Assembly: GCF_900112205.1 (NCBI RefSeq)
Contig: NZ_FOKW01000006.1
Coordinates: 124,001 to 188,000 of the forward strand
Length of the DNA stretch: 64,000 nucleotides
DNA from: Natronobacterium haloterrestre
Lineage (GTDB): Archaea; Halobacteriota; Halobacteria; Halobacteriales; Natrialbaceae
Direction: 5' to 3'
Part shown: one piece after another, positions 1-8,288 of the stretch
How positions within the stretch are numbered: position 1 is the first letter of the stretch
Layout of the letters: each line of letters starts with the position of its first letter
The notes under the pieces: generated by a model
What the model was told of the DNA's origin: nothing
What the model saw: the letters and a program-made list of their open reading frames with translations, nothing else
The model's database searches: none
Translations under genes and position numbers: made by a program

Positions 1-299
1 TTCGAGAGCATATCATCGCGTTTTCGCAACTCGCCGTCCGGCCCCTCCTCGAGGCCGAAGATGGTCTCGCCCTTGTAGGTGACCTCTCCGCCGACGATCT
101 CGCCGGGGTTCTCGACGAGTCGGAGCAGGCTCATCGAGGCGACGCTCTTGCCCGCGCCGCTTTCCCCGACGAGGCCGACGATCTCTCCCTCGTAGACCTC
201 GAAGGAGATGCCGTCGACTGCGCGTACTGTACCGGTGTCCGTGAAGAACTGCGTCTTGAGGTTTTCGACGCGGAGTAGTGGTTCGGAGCTCATCGTCAT
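1..299 (-). CDS. Peptide ABC transporter ATPase, DppD-like (partial, 3' end outside window)
   Basis: The first 99 residues of an ATP-binding subunit of a dipeptide/oligopeptide importer are visible; the rest lies beyond the window start. The Walker A motif GESGAGKS is at residues 45-52, after an A-loop region typical of the DppD/OppD family (LLRVENLKTQF). It is the fourth gene of a minus-strand operon after the binding protein, DppB and DppC. Its ATG is one base past the permease stop codon, so translation is probably coupled. A second in-frame ATG two codons later (293) could also serve. The family hydrolyses ATP at the cytoplasmic face to drive import; the substrate cannot be read from this piece. 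Confidence 0.9.
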   Translation of the reverse strand, partial: MTMSSEPLLRVENLKTQFFTDTGTVRAVDGISFEVYEGEIVGLVGESGAGKSVASMSLLRLVENPGEIVGGEVTYKGETIFGLEEGPDGELRKRDDMLS

Positions 300-300
300 C

Positions 301-1296
301 TTACTCGTTGATACGTGGATCGAGCGCGTCCTGCAGGCCGTCGCCGAACAGGTTGAAGCCCATGATGGTGATCATGATCGCCAGCCCCGGCCAGATCGAG
401 AGCCAGACGTTCGAGTGCATGTAGCCGTGCGAGGTGTTGAGCATCTCGCCCCAGTCGGGCGTCGGCGGCTGTGCGCCAAAGCCCAGAAACGAGATGCCGG
501 CGACGATCAGGATCGTCACACCGATCTGCAGCGTCGCGTAGACCAGCACCGGCGCGAAGCTGTTCGGAATGACGTGGCGCAGGATGATGTCTCGGTCTTT
601 CACCCCCGCCGCTCGAGCGGCCTCGATGTAGTCCATCTCGCGGACCGACAGTACCTCGCTGCGTATGATCCGGGCGAACACCGGGATGAACGCGATCCCG
701 ACGCCGACGATGGCGTACATGACGTCGGGACTGCCGCCGCTGACGAACACCGTGAACACGATGATGAGGATCAGCGGCGGGATGGCGTAGACGGTCTCGA
801 TCGCTCGCATCAGAACGTCGTCGACCCAGCCGCCGTAGTAGCCGGCGACGGCACCGATGATCGTCCCGCCGAGCAGTCCGAGGAACGTCGCCGCGATGCC
901 GACGCTGACCGACACCTGGGCCCCGTAGACGATCCGGGTGAAGTAGTCCCGGCCGTTGGGATCGGTGCCAAGCGGGTGCGACATCGTTCCGTCGGCGTGG
1001 AAGGCGGGCGGCAGGTTCGTCTCCGCCTCGCCCGGCGGCGGCAGCCGCTCGGGGTGTTCGAAGATCGGTAGCGTTTCCGCCATCGTGAAATCCGAGACGG
1101 CCCCGAACGTGAGCCGCGAGAGGTTACCGTCGATGAGCGTGTACGCCGTGATGGCAAGCACGATCGTGATGACGTACAGTCCCCATCGCGCGGTCGTGTC
1201 CTGCTTGATCTTCCGCAAGGTGTTTCGCCAGCCGGTCTCGGTCTCCTTGGTGGCCGGTTCGGCCCCGCTCTCGACCTGGGTTTCTCCGACCGCCAT
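301..1296 (-). CDS. Peptide ABC transporter permease, DppC-like
   Basis: A 331-residue inner-membrane subunit of the first peptide importer. A hydrophobic segment at residues 40-58 is followed by an extracellular loop and the family motif HPLGTDPNGRDYFTR (108-121). The cytoplasmic EAA loop that docks on the ATPases is at about 225-245 (EAARAAG to RHVIP). The family ending SFLGFGAQPPTPDWG is at 269-283. Length is normal for DppC. It sits two bases after the DppB gene and one base before the ATPase gene. Substrate specificity is set mainly by the binding protein at 2409-4079. Confidence 0.93.
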   Translation of the reverse strand: MAVGETQVESGAEPATKETETGWRNTLRKIKQDTTARWGLYVITIVLAITAYTLIDGNLSRLTFGAVSDFTMAETLPIFEHPERLPPPGEAETNLPPAFHADGTMSHPLGTDPNGRDYFTRIVYGAQVSVSVGIAATFLGLLGGTIIGAVAGYYGGWVDDVLMRAIETVYAIPPLILIIVFTVFVSGGSPDVMYAIVGVGIAFIPVFARIIRSEVLSVREMDYIEAARAAGVKDRDIILRHVIPNSFAPVLVYATLQIGVTILIVAGISFLGFGAQPPTPDWGEMLNTSHGYMHSNVWLSIWPGLAIMITIMGFNLFGDGLQDALDPRINE

Positions 1297-1298
1297 CG

Positions 1299-2297
1299 TT
1301 ACTCAGCCTCCCCGTAGGTGACGCGCGGATCGATGTACGCGTACGCGATGTCGGTGATGATGACGCCGATCACGAACATCGTCGCGATGATCATCGTGAT
1401 ACCCATGATAACCTGGTAATCTAACTGGACGATCGCGTCGTAGAACAGCCGTCCCAGCCCGTTGATGTTGAAGACGAACTCGGTGAGGACGGCACCCCCG
1501 AGCGCCGTCGACAGGTTGAGGCCGACGATCGTGATGATCGGCAACTGTGCGACCTGGAACGCGTGTTTCCGCAGGATTGTCCGTTCGGGGACCCCGTACG
1601 CCCGTGCGAGTTTGACGTACTCGCCCTGCAGCGACTCGATCATCTGGGTCCGCTCGACGCGCATCAGCGTCGCCATCTGCAGCGTGCCCAGCGCGATCAT
1701 CGGCAACAGCAGGTGACGTATCGTTTCGACGAAGTGCTCGACGTAGCCGTCGTGACCGTACGTTTCGGGCGACCACCAGGGGTAGACGAGCCCCGCCGAG
1801 GGGAGCCAGCCGAGCTGGACTGCGAAGATCAGGATCAGCATGATCCCGATCCAGAACGAGGGAGTGCTCACCCCGATCAGAGCGACGATCCTCGAGACGT
1901 GATCGAACGGTTCGTTGCGCCGCTTGGCCGCGATGATCCCGAGCGGGATCGACGTGGCGAGAGCGAACGCGTACGCCGACAGGACCAGCAACAGCGTCGG
2001 CCCGATCCGGCTGGCGATCAGTTCCGAAACCGACCGGTTCCGGTGGAAGCTGTGACCCATATCGCCCTGGACCAGGCCGGCCATGTAGTCGAGGTATCGC
2101 TCGTACAGCGGCCTGTCGAGGCCGTACTGGGCCTCGATCTGCTCGATCATCTCCTGGTCGGCCTCGACGCCCTGTAACATGAGCCTGACCGGATCCCCCG
2201 GCGTCAGATTCGCCAGAACGAACGTCAGGATAGAGATGCCGATCAGGACGGGAATCGCCTGAGCGAACCGGTACGTCGTGTAGCGAAGGAGTCCCAT
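1299..2297 (-). CDS. Peptide ABC transporter permease, DppB-like
   Basis: A 332-residue permease with the DppB hallmark N-terminus: a first helix ending in LTPGDPVRLM (31-40), then an extracellular region carrying GHSFHRNRSV (81-90). The EAA loop is at about 226-246 (EYVKLARAYGVPERTILRKH). It pairs with the DppC-like subunit encoded just downstream to form the membrane channel. The 111-base gap separating it from the binding-protein gene is long enough for RNA processing or a weak internal promoter, which often lets the binding protein be made in excess; no such site is obvious. Confidence 0.93.
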   Translation of the reverse strand: MGLLRYTTYRFAQAIPVLIGISILTFVLANLTPGDPVRLMLQGVEADQEMIEQIEAQYGLDRPLYERYLDYMAGLVQGDMGHSFHRNRSVSELIASRIGPTLLLVLSAYAFALATSIPLGIIAAKRRNEPFDHVSRIVALIGVSTPSFWIGIMLILIFAVQLGWLPSAGLVYPWWSPETYGHDGYVEHFVETIRHLLLPMIALGTLQMATLMRVERTQMIESLQGEYVKLARAYGVPERTILRKHAFQVAQLPIITIVGLNLSTALGGAVLTEFVFNINGLGRLFYDAIVQLDYQVIMGITMIIATMFVIGVIITDIAYAYIDPRVTYGEAE

Positions 2298-2408
2298 GGT
2301 TTGAAACCACCTGCCTATCTTCGAGGGGCGGTGCCGTTTGTCGGGTTCATATCGAAGTGTCGTCGAGAGAGCCGAGTCGGTCCGGAGCCGACCCCGGCGA
2401 CGTCGACC

Positions 2409-4079
2409 CTACTCGTCGATCCAGGTGTTCTGGTAGTCGGAGACGATTCGCGGGTTGTAGCTGACCGACGGGTGCGCGTGGAGGTCCTTGACCTCCTCCC
2501 GTGCGGCCATCGTGTTGTGCTCGGTGTACGCCGGGAGGACGGGCAGGTACTCGAGGATTTCTTCGGTAACGCTGATGTACAACTCCCGTCGTTCCTCCTG
2601 ATCGGCGCTCTCGCGGGCGTTCAGGATGTTGTCGTGGAACTCGCCCTGTCCCTCGTAGAAGTGGCCCTGTGCGACGCCTTCCTGACTCTCGTGGAACAGG
2701 TTGTAGTAGTAGACGTCGGGGTCCGGACCGCCGGTCCAGCCAAGCAGGTACATCTCGTAGTCGTCGACGTTCCCGGTGTTGTACGTATCGACCAGCGTCG
2801 CGAACGACATCCCCTGGACGTCGGCACCGTAGCCGATCTCGGTCAGGCGCGACCCGATGCGCTCGGCCAGGGCCTCGCGCGGACCGCCCTCCGGCGCGAT
2901 GATCCGCGGTTCCCAGTCGTCGGGGACGCCAGCGTCCGCGAGCAGTTGCTCGGCCTGATCGGGGTCGTACTCGGGCATCATCCCTTCCCACTCGTCCATC
3001 GGGAAGTCCCAGTTCCCCGATTCGTTCGTGATCGGTGGAACCGGACTCTCGAGCGGATCGGCCGCCGGACCGAGGTGTTCGTTGACGAACTCCCGCATCG
3101 AGAACGAGTGACCGACCGCACGCCGGACGTCGGGATCGGTCGTTTCGCCCTCGTTGCAGTTGAACGCGAGGTACATGTACGACGGACTGCGGCTTCCGTG
3201 GATCCGGACGCCGTCCGCGCCCTCGACTTCGTCCCACTCCGTCGCGGGAACGGTGTCGATGACGTCGGTGTCCCCCGCAAGCACCTGCGCGATACGGTTC
3301 GCGTCGTCCGGCGCGGCCTCGAACCGGATGTCCGCGACGTACGGCTGCGGATCGTCCCAGTAGTCGTCCCACCGCTCGAGTTCGACGTACTCGCCGGCCT
3401 GAAAGTCCGCGAACTGGAACGGGCCGGACCCGATCGGATCCGTATTGAACGCCTCGCGGTCCTCCGTGCGGACCTCTTCCGGAACGACCGGGACGGCCAT
3501 CGTCGACAGGGTGAACGGTCCGTACGGGAACTCGAGGTTGACCTCGAGGGAGTAGTCGTCGATCGCCTCGGCCGACTCGATCATCCCGTAGGTCGCCGCG
3601 TTCTGGGTCTCCTCCTCCACCGGAGCCGTAAAGGAGTGTGCGACGTCGGAGGCGGTCACCTCGTCGCCGTTGTGGAACTCGATGCCCTCCTGAATCTCGA
3701 AGATGTACGTCTCGCCGTCGTCTTCCTCCTCGGGCATCCCGTCTGCGATCTTGGGCTCGAGTTCCAGCTGGTCGTCCCACTCGTAGAGGCCGTCGAACAC
3801 GAGGTTCGCGACCTGCATGCTGTAGGAGTCGAACGAAACGACCGGGTCGAAGTCCTCGTCCCGTTCCGCCGGCTGGAGGAACTCGAGGGAGTCGCTCCGG
3901 TCCCCGTCGTCCGGTTCTTCCCTATCGTACTGGAATTCGCTAATGTCGGCGACGTCGTCGCCGTTCCCGTCGCCGTCGCCACCATCCTCACCGATGCACC
4001 CTGCGATGGCCGCTGCGGAGACAGCCGCCCCGGAGGCGAGGACTCGCCGACGGGTCGGCTGCAGTGACTGTCGTACCAT
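2409..4079 (-). CDS. Peptide-binding lipoprotein, SBP family 5 (first transporter)
   Basis: A 556-residue extracellular solute-binding protein of the DppA/OppA family, first gene of the operon. The N-terminus has a twin-arginine signal (RRRVL at 10-14) ending in a lipobox AIAGC with the lipid-carrying Cys at 28, then a Gly/Asp-rich linker. The family core EGIEFHNGDEVTASDV follows in the usual N-terminal half, and the GIDV-like and D-P-D-x-Y segments lie in the C-terminal half, so the order is canonical. It should be folded before Tat export, anchored to the outer membrane face and deliver peptides to DppBC. Opines, nickel or sugars are possible alternatives in this family. Confidence 0.92.
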   Translation of the reverse strand: MVRQSLQPTRRRVLASGAAVSAAAIAGCIGEDGGDGDGNGDDVADISEFQYDREEPDDGDRSDSLEFLQPAERDEDFDPVVSFDSYSMQVANLVFDGLYEWDDQLELEPKIADGMPEEEDDGETYIFEIQEGIEFHNGDEVTASDVAHSFTAPVEEETQNAATYGMIESAEAIDDYSLEVNLEFPYGPFTLSTMAVPVVPEEVRTEDREAFNTDPIGSGPFQFADFQAGEYVELERWDDYWDDPQPYVADIRFEAAPDDANRIAQVLAGDTDVIDTVPATEWDEVEGADGVRIHGSRSPSYMYLAFNCNEGETTDPDVRRAVGHSFSMREFVNEHLGPAADPLESPVPPITNESGNWDFPMDEWEGMMPEYDPDQAEQLLADAGVPDDWEPRIIAPEGGPREALAERIGSRLTEIGYGADVQGMSFATLVDTYNTGNVDDYEMYLLGWTGGPDPDVYYYNLFHESQEGVAQGHFYEGQGEFHDNILNARESADQEERRELYISVTEEILEYLPVLPAYTEHNTMAAREEVKDLHAHPSVSYNPRIVSDYQNTWIDE

Positions 4080-4121
4080 CTCCTCGTGGGTACGATGTCG
4101 AGCGCCCTTTGTTATCCTCTA

Positions 4122-4140
4122 CCAAATAACGCGAATAATC
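4122..4140 (-). promoter_or_regulatory. Candidate promoter of first peptide transporter operon
   Basis: On the minus strand two AT-rich hexamers (GTTATTTGG and GATTATTCG) lie 43-61 bases before the binding-protein ATG, in an otherwise GC-rich stretch. Either could be the archaeal TATA box. Placement only; no consensus BRE is evident. Confidence 0.4.
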
Positions 4141-4315
4141 GTTGTACCTAGGGTCTCCCCGCGGTAATCTCGTTTTGAAAAGTACTGACGTGTCGGGGAC
4201 TACCCGGTCCTGATCGCGACCGTACAGGTGTGTCGGTCGATTCGAACCGGCCACCACAACGCCTGTTCTCGCTCGTGGTGCCGTTCGGGCTCGAGTCGGA
4301 GCCCGATTGCGGCCG

Positions 4316-4867
4316 TCAGTCTTCGGTGCCGTCGCCGTGCCAGTTCGCGACCCGCTCGATGTCGGGGACGAACTTCTCGTAGTCGTCGTGCTTGAACGAG
4401 CCGAGTACCGTCCCGTCGAGCGTTCGAACCCGGGTGTAGATGACGTCCTCGTCGATCGCGGCCTGTGCCATTCCGGGAGCGTCGCGCAGGCGGTACTGGC
4501 CGGCGATCATGATCACCGTCTCGGCGTCGGGATCGCGGTACTCGACGACGAGGAAGACGTTGTCCTCGACGGTCTCCCGGTACACCTCGTAGAGGGGGTA
4601 GTCGCCGCGTTCGAACGCCTCGGCGAACTCCTCCGCGTCGTTGTTCGGAACGACGAAGGACGGACCGAACCGGTCGTCGTCGCGCTCTGCCGGGGCCGTC
4701 GGAGCCGTGTTGCCCGCCCTGGCAATGACGACGTCCCAGCCCTGCTGCTCGCGTTCCGCCGCGAGCGCGTCCATGTCCTCGAGCGTGCGCTGCCACGCTT
4801 CTTTTACCGCTGCTCCGCCGGGCGTTCGCTGCCCGCGACTGTCGTTGCCGTTCCCGACATCGGTCAT
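4316..4867 (-). CDS. Conserved haloarchaeal protein of unknown function
   Basis: A 183-residue soluble acidic protein, probably of a halophile-only DUF family (I recall DUF7529, unverified). It has no signal peptide or membrane helix. Recognisable stretches are EAWQRTLEDMDALAAER near residue 23-39, a central FVVPNNDAEEF, and VRTLDGTVLGSFKHDDYEKF near the C-terminus. Such proteins look like small alpha/beta sensors or enzymes, but no catalytic motif is visible. The gene stands alone, divergent from nothing obvious, between the first transporter operon and a membrane-protein gene reading the same way. Confidence 0.75.
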   Translation of the reverse strand: MTDVGNGNDSRGQRTPGGAAVKEAWQRTLEDMDALAAEREQQGWDVVIARAGNTAPTAPAERDDDRFGPSFVVPNNDAEEFAEAFERGDYPLYEVYRETVEDNVFLVVEYRDPDAETVIMIAGQYRLRDAPGMAQAAIDEDVIYTRVRTLDGTVLGSFKHDDYEKFVPDIERVANWHGDGTED

Positions 4868-4907
4868 ACAGTGTGTCTCACACGGGACACTGGTTTACTT
4901 TTCTCTT

Positions 4908-4962
4908 CGGGACGGCGACGGGACGGCGTCGGGACGGCGTCGGGACGGCGTCGGGACGGCGA
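4908..4962. repeat. Tandem repeat, 5 copies of an 11-bp unit
   Basis: Five head-to-tail copies of cgggacggcgt (the first and last end in a) fill the 102-base gap between the start of the unknown gene at 4867 and the end of the gene at 4970. The region is upstream of the 4316-4867 gene, so it could lie in its promoter. Copies are nearly identical, suggesting recent slippage. Confidence 0.9.
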
Positions 4963-4969
4963 GGCGATC

Positions 4970-5446
4970 TCAAATCCCGAAGACGGTTTCCATCGCGAAC
5001 GATACCGCGAGCACGAGCAGGCTCCCGAGAAACAGCTTCGTGGACGGCGACACCCGTCCCGTCGGCGGCAGCCGATCCGTCGGGTACCAGGAGCGGCCAT
5101 CGAGTGCCGTCTGGAGCCGGGAGTCCTGTTCGGTCGTGAGGGCCGTTCCCGACGCCGACATGGAACTCGACGCGCCCGCGGGTCCGCCGGACCCGTGCCG
5201 TCGCTCCTGTTCCGCGTCGTACTGCTGCTGGGAGGACGCGAACCACAGTCTGAGGCTCCCGTAGCCGAAGAGGGCCATTCCGACGAGAAAGAGGGCGACC
5301 TTGACGCCCGCCCACTCGCCGCGGGTCGCGACGTACGCGACCGGCGTCACTACGGCGACGACGAGGGCCGCGAAGGCGACCGCGTAGGCGACGGCGTCGA
5401 CGATGGTCCATGCGAGCGTCGCGGGGTCGGGACGGGTTCGAGACAT
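4970..5446 (-). CDS. Small haloarchaeal membrane protein of unknown function
   Basis: A 158-residue protein with three likely membrane helices: residues about 15-38, 47-67 and a C-terminal one at 137-156 (FLGSLLVLAVSFAMETVF). The middle part is a polar Ser/Gly-rich loop with a conserved-looking DGRSWYPTDRLPPTGRV. I do not recognise a function; similar small proteins are widespread in haloarchaea as uncharacterised DUFs. It precedes the 4316-4867 gene on the same strand but is separated from it by the 11-bp repeats, so co-transcription is uncertain. Confidence 0.7.
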   Translation of the reverse strand: MSRTRPDPATLAWTIVDAVAYAVAFAALVVAVVTPVAYVATRGEWAGVKVALFLVGMALFGYGSLRLWFASSQQQYDAEQERRHGSGGPAGASSSMSASGTALTTEQDSRLQTALDGRSWYPTDRLPPTGRVSPSTKLFLGSLLVLAVSFAMETVFGI

Positions 5447-5499
5447 AGTCGAAAATCTGGGATCGGAGACGGAAGGACGATGGGGTTAGTTACCGACGG

Positions 5500-6849
5500 T
5501 TACAGTTCTTCGTCGGGCGACGCGTACTCGTCGTCGTGGCGATGACAGGCGCTCGAGCGCCCGGCGTCGCCGACCGTACAGAGGGACGGTGCCTCGCGGT
5601 CGCAGATGCTATCGAACTCCTCGGCGAGGTACTCGCGAGCGCGGTCGAACTCGCCTGCTTCGACGTACTCCTGGGCCTGGTCGACGTGGCGTTCGACGTC
5701 CGCCGACAGATCGAGATCGCCGAACAGTTCGCTTCGAACCTCGGTGATCTCGTCGAAGCGAACGTTCTTCCCGCGGAACTCGCGTACGCGATCGCGGATC
5801 GAGAGGTCGGCCCGCGCCCGCTCGTCCAGGAGGACCCGGAAGAGGTTGATCGCCTCCCAGACGTCGTCGTCCATATCCGCGTACTCCTCCGGCCGGATCT
5901 TCGCCGGACAGCGCGTGCTGAACGGACAGCCAGAGGGCGGATCCCGCGGGCTCGGCGGCGTCCCGTTGAGGATGATCCGGTCCCGGTCGACGGTCGGATC
6001 CGGCTCCGGGATGGCCGACAGCAGCGCGTGCGTGTACGGGTTCGCCGGATTCTCGAACAGTTCTTCGGTGGGTCCGATCTCGAGGATGTTCCCCAGGTAC
6101 ATTACGGCGACCCGGTCGCAGATGTGCCGGACGACGCTCAGGTCGTGGGCGATGAACAGGTAGGTGAGCCCGAACTCGTCTTGCAGATCCTCGAGCAGGT
6201 TCAGCACCTTCGCCTGGACCGAGACGTCCAGCGCCGAGACGGGTTCGTCGAGGACGACGAACTCCGGTTCGAGCGCGAGCGCCCGCGCGATCCCGATACG
6301 CTGGCGTTGCCCCCCGGAGAACTGGTGGGGGTACCGGTAGTAGTGTTCCTTCTGGAGACCGACCGTCTCGAGCAGGTCGCGGACGTGTTCCCGTCGTTCA
6401 CGAGGGGTCTTCCAGTCGTGGACGTCGAGGGGCTCCCGGACGATCTCGCCGATCGTCATCCGGTCGTTCAGGCTCGACTGGGGGTCCTGGAACACCATCT
6501 GTGCGTTCCGACGCCACTGCTTGAGGTCGGAGCCGCTGAGGCTCGTCACCTCCGTGCCGTCGTAGCGGACCTCGCCGTCGGTGGCCTCCTCGAGGCGGAT
6601 CAGCGTCCGACCGAGGGTGGTCTTCCCACAGCCGGACTCGCCGACGAGCCCGAGGGTCTCGCCGCGGGCGATCTCGAAGTTCACACCGTCGACGGCTTTG
6701 ACGGGCTGTCCGCCGAAGAAGTCGTTACCTTCGTAGTAGGTCTTCAGGTCGTCGACTTCGATCAGCGTCTCGCCGTGCTGGTCGCTCGATACGCGTCGGT
6801 CGGCATCGCGTCGCGGTTCTGATTCCGATTCGGACATGTGCTGGCTCAT
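5500..6849 (-). CDS. Peptide ABC transporter ATPase, DppF-like, with a C-terminal insertion
   Basis: A 449-residue ATPase, last gene of the second peptide transporter operon. Walker A GESGCGKT is at 70-77, the Q-loop QDP at 121-123, the signature SGGQRQR at 178-184, Walker B VVLDEP at 198-203 and the switch His in IAHDLS near 235. The C-terminal cysteine region of peptide-transporter ATPases (oligo_HPY) is present but split: Cys308 and Cys314 stand normally, then about 95 charged, helical residues intervene before Cys416 and Cys435. The third-transporter homologue lacks this insertion. The first four bases of the gene overlap the preceding DppD stop (ATGA). Confidence 0.93.
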   Translation of the reverse strand: MSQHMSESESEPRRDADRRVSSDQHGETLIEVDDLKTYYEGNDFFGGQPVKAVDGVNFEIARGETLGLVGESGCGKTTLGRTLIRLEEATDGEVRYDGTEVTSLSGSDLKQWRRNAQMVFQDPQSSLNDRMTIGEIVREPLDVHDWKTPRERREHVRDLLETVGLQKEHYYRYPHQFSGGQRQRIGIARALALEPEFVVLDEPVSALDVSVQAKVLNLLEDLQDEFGLTYLFIAHDLSVVRHICDRVAVMYLGNILEIGPTEELFENPANPYTHALLSAIPEPDPTVDRDRIILNGTPPSPRDPPSGCPFSTRCPAKIRPEEYADMDDDVWEAINLFRVLLDERARADLSIRDRVREFRGKNVRFDEITEVRSELFGDLDLSADVERHVDQAQEYVEAGEFDRAREYLAEEFDSICDREAPSLCTVGDAGRSSACHRHDDEYASPDEEL

Positions 6850-8288
6850 CGACTCTCACCTCCCTCGGTCGCGTCGCCCGCGCCCTCGGGATCGCTTTCC
6901 GGATCGCCGAGGCGGTCGTGTAACGCGATCCGGTCGGCTTCGGATTCGGATTCGGGGTAGAGCAGACAGGAGACGCGGTGGTCCTCGGCCCCGTCGTCGA
7001 CGGGTACCGACTCGGGGTGGACCCGGTCGCAAGCCTCGAACGCCTTCGGACACCGCGGCGCGAACCGGCAGTAGGTCGCCGGCTCGTTCGGCGTCGGAAC
7101 GTCGCCCTCGATCGTCGAGAGCCGATCGGCGCCGACCTGTCTGCCAGGAATCGACTCGAGCAGCCCCTGCGTATAGGGATGGGACGGCTCGGCGAACAGC
7201 GTCTCGACGTCGGCCGACTCGATGACCTCCCCGGCGTACATGACGTTGACTCGGTCGGAAATCTCCGCGATGACACCCATGTCGTGGGTGATGAACATGA
7301 TCGCGAGATCCCGTTCCTCCTGGAGGTCCTCGAGCAACTCGAGGATCTGGGCCTGGATCGTCACGTCCAGGGCGGTCGTCGGCTCGTCACAGATCAGCAA
7401 CTCCGGATCGCAGGCAAGCGCCATCGCGATGACGGCGCGCTGGCGCATCCCGCCGGAGAACTGGTGGGGATACTCCGAGACTCGCTGTGGGGCGTCCGGG
7501 ATGCCGACGGCCTCGAGGAGTTCGATCGCCTCCTCGGTGGCCTCCTTGCCCGTGATGCCCTGGTGGAGCCGCAGGGCCTCCTTGATCTGGTTGCCGACGG
7601 TGTAGACCGGGTTCAGACTCGTCAGCGGGTCCTGGAACACCATCGCGATGTTCCCGCCCCGCAGTTTGCGCAGGGACTCCCCGCTGGTTCGGGTCACGTC
7701 GACGTAGTTGTCCTCGCGGTCGGCGCTCGAGCGATCGACGAAGACGAAGTCGTCCTCGTCGACCAGTCCGAGTTCCTCGCCGTAACCCGCGTCGATGACG
7801 TCGGCCACGTCGATATCGTCGGCCACGTCGATATCGTCGGCCGACGGCACCGGTTCGCCGGCGTCGGCGAACTCCGCTGCGGACGCGTCGAGGGTCGGAT
7901 CCTCGAGGAGGTCCGCCGGATCGAACTCCTCGCGTGCGGCGGCGAGATCGACCGTGTGGTCGGGGTACTCCTCGGCGTAGTTCTCGACGGTCTCGGGGTG
8001 GTGGTAGCGGATGCTGCTTCCCTCGAGGATGCGGCCGGGGTCGTCGACCAGGCCCATGATCGAGCGGGCCGTGACGCTCTTGCCCGAACCGCTCTCCCCG
8101 ACGATGCCGACGGTTTCGCCGACCTCGATCTCGAAGCTCACGCCGTCGACCGCGCGGATGACTTCCTTCTCGGTGAAGAAGGCGGTCTGGAGGTTCCGAA
8201 CGGTCACGATCGGCTCCGAACTCGAGTCGCTCGTCGTCGCTGTACTCGCGTCGTCGTTCGTCGTTTCGATCGGATCTTCCATCGACAT
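6846..8288 (-). CDS. Peptide ABC transporter ATPase, DppD-like, with a large internal insertion
   Basis: A 480-residue ATPase, against about 330-350 for the family. Walker A GESGSGKS is at 64-71 but the Q-loop MVFQDP comes about 150 residues later, where 55-60 is usual. Roughly 95 acidic residues (about 100-195) are inserted, including a repeated DDIDVA encoded by an 18-bp direct repeat at 7799-7842. The signature FSGGMRQRA, Walker B LLICDEP and the C-terminal cysteine motif [14 protein letters not shown] are normal. It is co-translated with its neighbours through 4-base and 1-base overlaps. It should pair with the DppF-like ATPase encoded downstream. Confidence 0.93.
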   Translation of the reverse strand: MSMEDPIETTNDDASTATTSDSSSEPIVTVRNLQTAFFTEKEVIRAVDGVSFEIEVGETVGIVGESGSGKSVTARSIMGLVDDPGRILEGSSIRYHHPETVENYAEEYPDHTVDLAAAREEFDPADLLEDPTLDASAAEFADAGEPVPSADDIDVADDIDVADVIDAGYGEELGLVDEDDFVFVDRSSADREDNYVDVTRTSGESLRKLRGGNIAMVFQDPLTSLNPVYTVGNQIKEALRLHQGITGKEATEEAIELLEAVGIPDAPQRVSEYPHQFSGGMRQRAVIAMALACDPELLICDEPTTALDVTIQAQILELLEDLQEERDLAIMFITHDMGVIAEISDRVNVMYAGEVIESADVETLFAEPSHPYTQGLLESIPGRQVGADRLSTIEGDVPTPNEPATYCRFAPRCPKAFEACDRVHPESVPVDDGAEDHRVSCLLYPESESEADRIALHDRLGDPESDPEGAGDATEGGESR

